Positions 59,041 to 64,000 of a stretch of DNA of 64,000 bases are shown here, one piece after another. The position numbers and the translations under genes were made by a program. The notes under the pieces were generated by a model. It saw nothing but the letters and a program-made list of their open reading frames with translations. It searched no databases and was not told the DNA's origin. Source of the DNA: Effrenium voratum (taxonomy: Eukaryota > Sar > Dinophyceae > Suessiales > Symbiodiniaceae). The DNA lies in the NCBI GenBank assembly GCA_963377175.1, contig CAUJNA010003001.1, forward strand, positions 1,765,924 to 1,829,923, read 5' to 3'. Position 1 is the stretch's first letter. Every line of letters starts with the position of its first letter.

Positions 59041-60560
59041 GCCGTTGTTTTTTTTTTTCCTCCCCCTGTTGGGGTCACTTTCACGAAAAACACGCGGCTA
59101 AGTGTTCTTGGCATGTTGGTTGTTCGTTTTTGTGGGTTCTGCTCATGTTTAGCAAGTAGCTGCGTTTGCTCACATGCCAGGTTCAAGGATTGGAAAGAAT
59201 AGGGTTGTCCTTTCCATTTGATGTTCGACAGAAAGCCTTTTGCCAGCTTGGACATCACGTCCCGGGTTTGCTCTTACGAGCGTGGTTCTTTGGACAGGGC
59301 CTTAAACCCACGAGCAAATGAGCAGGAAGCGGATGGCCATTTACGCACTTACCAACGGATTGCAAACGAGCAAAAAATGGATCTCCGGAGGATTGAAATG
59401 ACCAGACAGGCTGGATGCGAAAGAGCCAACTCTCTCATTGCTGCGGGACTGAGGAATGGCGCGTCATCCGGTTCAGTTTGTGTTTGGAGACCGGAGAAGG
59501 AAAGCCATATAGGACACCCGGAGAGCGAATGTTGAGTTTGGCTGGACCCTTCAAGTGGTTAGATTCAGATTCCCTTCACACACCGTAGCGATCTCAATTT
59601 CGGGCAACGCTCCGCTTTCTGGCTTCCTGAGCTCAGTGTCGGAATGTGCAAGTCGAAGATTTCGACGTTGGTCCATGTCAGGACATGCATCCGGGTGGAT
59701 GGAACATGACTTTCCGAGTTCACAGATCAGTCTAACTGATACCGACTTCTTGTGTGCGGTTCAGGTTCTGCCCTTCGAGGTTGTTGTTTGCAAATTCAGG
59801 GCACGGGTTTCAGTTTGGTTCGAGTCATAGTGACCGTTTTTGGGACGGCGGGGCGCGGACATGTTGACGGGCTTCCGATCCGCCCGGCGGATCGATGCGC
59901 CGCGCCGAGGATTTTTATGATTAACAGACACAAGAATTTGCCCCGGGCTCAGCATGTCAGAGGACTTGAGTGCAGGTGAAACTGCCCACGGATCCTTAGT
60001 GTTTTTTTTTTCAGGGATGCATGGAGCCAGGCTGAGAAAATCACATTGATTGCTTCAGAAACTGGTTTTGATCTCGTCAACAGCCTTGAACCCGCATGGA
60101 GTTATGGCTTCCAGGTTGGTCTCCAGGTCAGTTTTTGCTCAAAATAGCAAAGGCCAACGCTCGTTGGCTCCATCAGCTGCACGACCAAAATAGGGCCAAG
60201 AGCATCTTCACAAGCATGAAACCCGCTGTTGTCATGCTTCGCTTTCAGCGGATTTGTTGTTTGGTTGGACTTCAGGAAGAGAACCGCCCAACTGCCGCCC
60301 CTTCTGATCTGAGCCGTCGAGCTGAGGGTGGGAAAAAGCCTGCCGTTCTGCAGAGCCGGCCTGAGCACGTGGAAACCAGTTGCTCCATTCGTGGGTGTCC
60401 CTTTAGATCGAAGGAGCTGTTGGGAGAGGCAAAAAGCTTAAGATGTGCTTCTCCTCACAGTCTTGGGCCTCATGGCTTAGCGGCTGAGCGAGTTGCCAGA
60501 TGAATCTAGGCACGGGGGAATCAAGCTGGGCAGTCAGTCGGTGTTCCCTAGAGTGCTGCG

Positions 60561-60645
60561 GTGTTCACCACCCATTTTAGATCCTATTTTAGTTGGGATT
60601 GAAATGTTCACTGGGGGGTACGATTTGGATTTTGACCCATGGCCA
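60561..60645 (+). mobile_element. Family C element, left end missing, abutting an exon
   Basis: gtgttcaccacccattttag to ttttgacccatggcca. The next bases are G and then the exon at 60647, so the acceptor AG is the element's last A plus one G. Confidence 0.8.
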
Positions 60646-60646
60646 G

Positions 60647-62794
60647 GTAGCTTCATTGGACCAGCCTTTTGACCTTGGCGAGTTTTTGTGCATCCGAGGC
60701 TGGCTGAAGCACAACTACGCCCCGATGACCTACAAGGTCATGGTTCCGACCTGAGGACATCGAAATGGGTCGGTGACCACTGGACTGTCAAAAGGGGACT
60801 GCCAATCGTCGAATGGTGGCGTTGCTTTTAGTGTCCTGTCAAATCCAACCTCAATAGAGTACTCCAAAACAAACACACATATATATATATATAGTTATAT
60901 ATATATATATATGTGTGAAGGCAGACAGACATGGACAGGCACCCACACACACACACACACACCATGTGTTATGTATTTCGGGGGCTGGGGTCAAAAGCAG
61001 GACCATTTTGTCAGCCTCCCTGCGAATAGCATATCGCGTGTTTGTTTAGAGATTTACCTTTTTCGGTAGGTGTCCCTCTTCTGCTTGGGGTTTCTTAACA
61101 GGTTTGTCTTTTGTTGGGGAGAATCCCTTGGCGACGCCGCCCATTTCCGGGGGTTCCGGGAACCAGGGAATGACGCTTATACACCATCCAACTGGTGGTT
61201 CCCTTTATTCGGGAATCCCTACAACCGGTTCATTCCATGTCAACCCCCAGAACGGTGATTCCCTACCTCTCGCACCAACAAGAAAAGAGACTATGGAGGA
61301 AGGGGGGGCCTATTACCAGACCATAGAGGTCATTTCCCTACCTCTCGCAAGGAACCACAGGGAGACCTCGGGCTTCTTTTTTCTAGGCCCGGCCGTCTGA
61401 CGAGAGCGCCGAGTGGCAGGAGCTCCAGGCGTGAACCCGGGTTCCCAAATGGTTTCGTCGGAAAAAGAAAGAAAAAGGAAACACACATGGCGACTTGAAT
61501 GCTATGGAACCGACTTGTTATTCTATTTTCTGTGTTTTGGAGTTGAAAACCCTCTCGTTTTTTTGGGGTGGTGGTGTTGAAGGGACACTGCAGGATCCCG
61601 AGTTCGACACAAACCCATAACTTGGCAATGGGAGCACAGAAACGAAGAGGTTTTGAGTATTTTTCACATTTGGGCTTCCCCAAAACATACCTGGTTTTGA
61701 GGAGACTCCAGTTAAACGGATACCAACAAGGAAGGCCACAATTTCTGAGGTCCAAGATCCCAATTTGCACACCATGTTCCCGAACAGTTACAGATTAAAG
61801 CTTCTGCGAAATGGGTATGTTTGTTTCAAGGAGGATGCCCTTTTTAAGGAACAAGCTAATTTGGGGGGGGGGTCACGATAGGGGTGTGGCGCTTCCTTTG
61901 GCCTGGGTCCTTTGGTTGCCGGAGCTGTGACGCAAAATGCGGGTGTTTTGAATTGCTCTGGCTTGGATATGGAACAGAATCTGAAAGTATGATTTTCTGC
62001 GTAATTCCCCCAGATGTAGGCCAAGACTAGCTTTTGGTTTTGTAAGCCCCAAAGCAGGTACCCGATTTGGTAGCCGAAAACTTGGTCAATGAATTGCTAG
62101 CGTGGCTATGGCTTTTGCCTCTAAAATAGTTGCTGGACATAGATGTACTGTAACTGGGGTCCTTGGTGTCTCCAATTGAAATTCAAGCCCAGTGGGCTAA
62201 ATAGGTTTCACTTTAAACCCACAAACTCGCTCCCCGAGCTCCGGGAATTTAGTCCCTTGTTCCTGGACTTTATTCCCTTGTTTGGGTGTAGAACATTTTA
62301 GTGCCAACCACAAAGTGGAAAGCATGATTGAAACCATAACGATTAAGTCTCCTTCAGAAGTGCTCAGCAGGGCACCACTCCTAAAAAGTGTCTGGGAGCC
62401 TTTTTTGTTGGCCCTTCCACTCGATCGGAAAGGTACCCTTCTGCGTGAATTCTAGCGAGCTCACTCGACCTCACCGTGAATTCCACCTTGAAACAAAGAA
62501 TTCGACCTAACGACCCAGGAAATATAATAATTCACCTAGACCCTTAAAACAGAGGTGCAGTTTGCTTGGATGTTAGGACTTCAACTTTTTGCCAACTCAT
62601 GGGTTTTCCATTAAACCACTAAAAGGTAAACTTTTAGCAGGGGAGCAGAAAGCAACCGAGAAAAGCGACACACCCAACACGCGACAAAACGACGCCACCG
62701 CGGCACAACACCCTGCGCCGCTGCACTCCAGTGGGATGCCAAGATCGTGAAGGCCGCGGACTCCAGTAGCGAAGAGGCTGGGGCCGATAGCAGT
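60647..62794 (+). CDS. Partial unknown gene, three phase-compatible exons
   Basis: Exons 60647-60736 (DQPFDLGEFLCIRGWLKHNY then APMTYK), 61387-61428 (ARPSDESAEWQELQ) and 62732-62794 (WDAKIVKAADSSSEEAGADS). All are phase 0. The first two have AG|G acceptors; donors are gtcatg, gcgtga and gcgtgg. The last has AG|T, so it is weaker. The first exon abuts a family C element. No start, stop or family recognised; the gene extends both ways. Confidence 0.45.
60875..60965. repeat. (AT)n and (AC)n microsatellites
   Basis: Two (AT)n blocks separated by agtt, followed by (AC)n at about 60944-60962. Confidence 0.9.
62226..62332 (+). mobile_element. Family D element, diverged
   Basis: ctcgctccccgagctccggg with acattttagtgccaaccac; the right TIR is worn. 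Confidence 0.45.
62585..62660 (+). mobile_element. Family F-like element, subfamily 2
   Basis: Same sequence as 35761-35837 apart from a few changes, ending agcaaccgag. Confidence 0.75.
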
Positions 62795-62895
62795 GCGTGG
62801 GTGTGTGTGGGTGTGCGTGTGTTTGTAAGTGTTTGTGTGTGTGTGTATGTTTATGTGTGTGTGTGTGTGTTTGTGTGCTCGTGTGTGTGTGTTTG
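62790..62895. repeat. (GT)n microsatellite directly after a putative exon
   Basis: Imperfect gtgtgtgt tract with ttt interruptions, starting at the donor of the exon ending at 62794. Confidence 0.9.
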
Positions 62896-63569
62896 GAGGG
62901 TGCCCTTTGCAAGGTTGGTTTAAAGGGAAAGCAAAAGGAAGCCACCCCCAAAAAGGGGTTCCCAAATTTTTTGACATACCCAGAAGGCCCACAAAAAGCG
63001 GGCCTTGTTCCCAAAGAGTGGGGCTGTCCCAGTCTCAGAGGCATCGGGACATAGCCGCAAGAGTCGCTTTTCTTCGCTGATTGGACGCGCTGCCATGTTG
63101 CGAAAGCGTTAGTTTTTGAGAAAGTATCATAGCGTGGGCCCAAAACAAATCGCCTGTTTTCGCCGTTTGTGAAAATCACAATAAGCCTCCGCAATGCCTA
63201 GAAAGCGGGGGAAGATAAGTTGATCGATCGCTGAATCGCATGTTCAACAACAACGGTGACTGTCCGGTGCTAGCCAGGAAACTGAGACTGGTTGCTGAGT
63301 CCTATTGCGGGCCTGCTACCGCGCGCGACGGTCAAAACTTGTTTGTCTAGTTTCTGGACTGCCCTACTTTTGTCACGGTTGCGTTTTGACTGCGGCGCAT
63401 TTGTCAATGCAAAGCTGGCACACCCAGCAGTAGCTGGCTGACGGGAAGCTTTGGAAAAGCGCGCGAGTGCTGTCCTTGTTTTGTTTGGTATGAAGTGATG
63501 CATTGCGCGTTCCTTTTCACGTAGCTCCCACCGGCGATGAATCTGAGTGGCACAAAACATATGTAGTTA

Positions 63570-64000
63570 ACGAAAACAATGATATGTCAATACTATATAT
63601 ATATACATGTGGTAATATATAATTAAAAAAAAATGGTTGTAAATTATTAAATGGTTGAATTGGTGTTAGTGTTTGATATTTATATTTAGAGAATGTATAA
63701 ATTGGTGGTCTATTGATATAATTTGTTTTTGGGGAAATATATTTGTATGTATAATTAATAAAGAATAATTATTAATTATTGTTGAATATATTGAATAGAA
63801 TATATTTTTATTTATTTTTTGATATTTATTTAATTAAAATAAGAATGAAAATAATATTAGTGAAAATTAATGATTTTAATGTATATTATTAATTTAATAT
63901 AGGTATATATAATATGTAATTGTTTAATTTATATTATTTAAGGTTTTTTATATTTGATTATTTGATACATATATATGATTTTGTATATCGTTGTTATATT
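63570..64000. other. AT-rich terminal block
   Basis: Composition changes abruptly from mixed to overwhelmingly A/T at about 63570 and stays so to the window end. There are no long frames, only taatta/atatat words. It may be an AT-rich spacer, organelle-derived DNA or a contig junction. Confidence 0.7.

Larger units (their letters stand above)
52711..60560. other. Mostly non-coding with isolated exon-like segments
   Basis: Family B copies, telomere-like repeats and candidate exons listed separately. The open frame at 59218-59535 has no exon-like base bias and is left unassigned. Confidence 0.5.

Overview
Nuclear DNA of a dinoflagellate, most like Symbiodiniaceae or a relative. All 24 introns I could resolve end in AG and the next exon starts with G (AG|G). 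Only 3 of the 24 start with GT; 20 start with GC and 1 with GA. Exons are tiny (22-177 nt) and GC-rich at third codon positions. Introns run from a few hundred bases to 16.7 kb and are full of short terminal-inverted-repeat elements and satellites. There is no bacterial-type gene organisation, and nearly all long open frames are chance.

Two complete plus-strand genes can be assembled exon by exon with matching phases. The host gene (2206-35649, 15 exons, 292 aa) is a compact MAP3K/STE11-like Ser/Thr kinase with all catalytic motifs. Its intron 12 (15604-32316) holds an entire second gene in the same orientation (17805-30660, 11 exons, 375 aa). That gene encodes an N-terminal ubiquitin-like domain, a prolyl-4-hydroxylase-like 2-oxoglutarate/Fe(II) dioxygenase and a C-terminal RING finger. 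The nesting is the most striking feature of the window. All 14 kinase introns read as GC-AG, while the guest gene mixes GT, GC and GA starts.

Layout: 1-2205, repeats and a T31 tract before the kinase ATG; 2206-15603, kinase exons 1-12; 17805-30660, the guest gene, whose introns hold a T67 run, a 47-bp minisatellite (20.77-22.47 kb), a 1.7 kb CTAT/pyrimidine block (26.9-28.65 kb) and a satellite that flips strand (28.65-29.08 kb); 32317-35649, kinase exons 13-15; 35650-63570, repeats plus scattered exon-like segments of unrecognised genes, best at 43498, 50789, 52645 and 60647-62794; 63570-64000, an abrupt AT-rich block.

At least eight families of roughly 80-130 bp MITE-like elements are scattered through introns and intergenic DNA. 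One is nested inside another, and one abuts an exon so that its end sits at the splice acceptor. All assignments come from reading the sequence by eye; no search was run.
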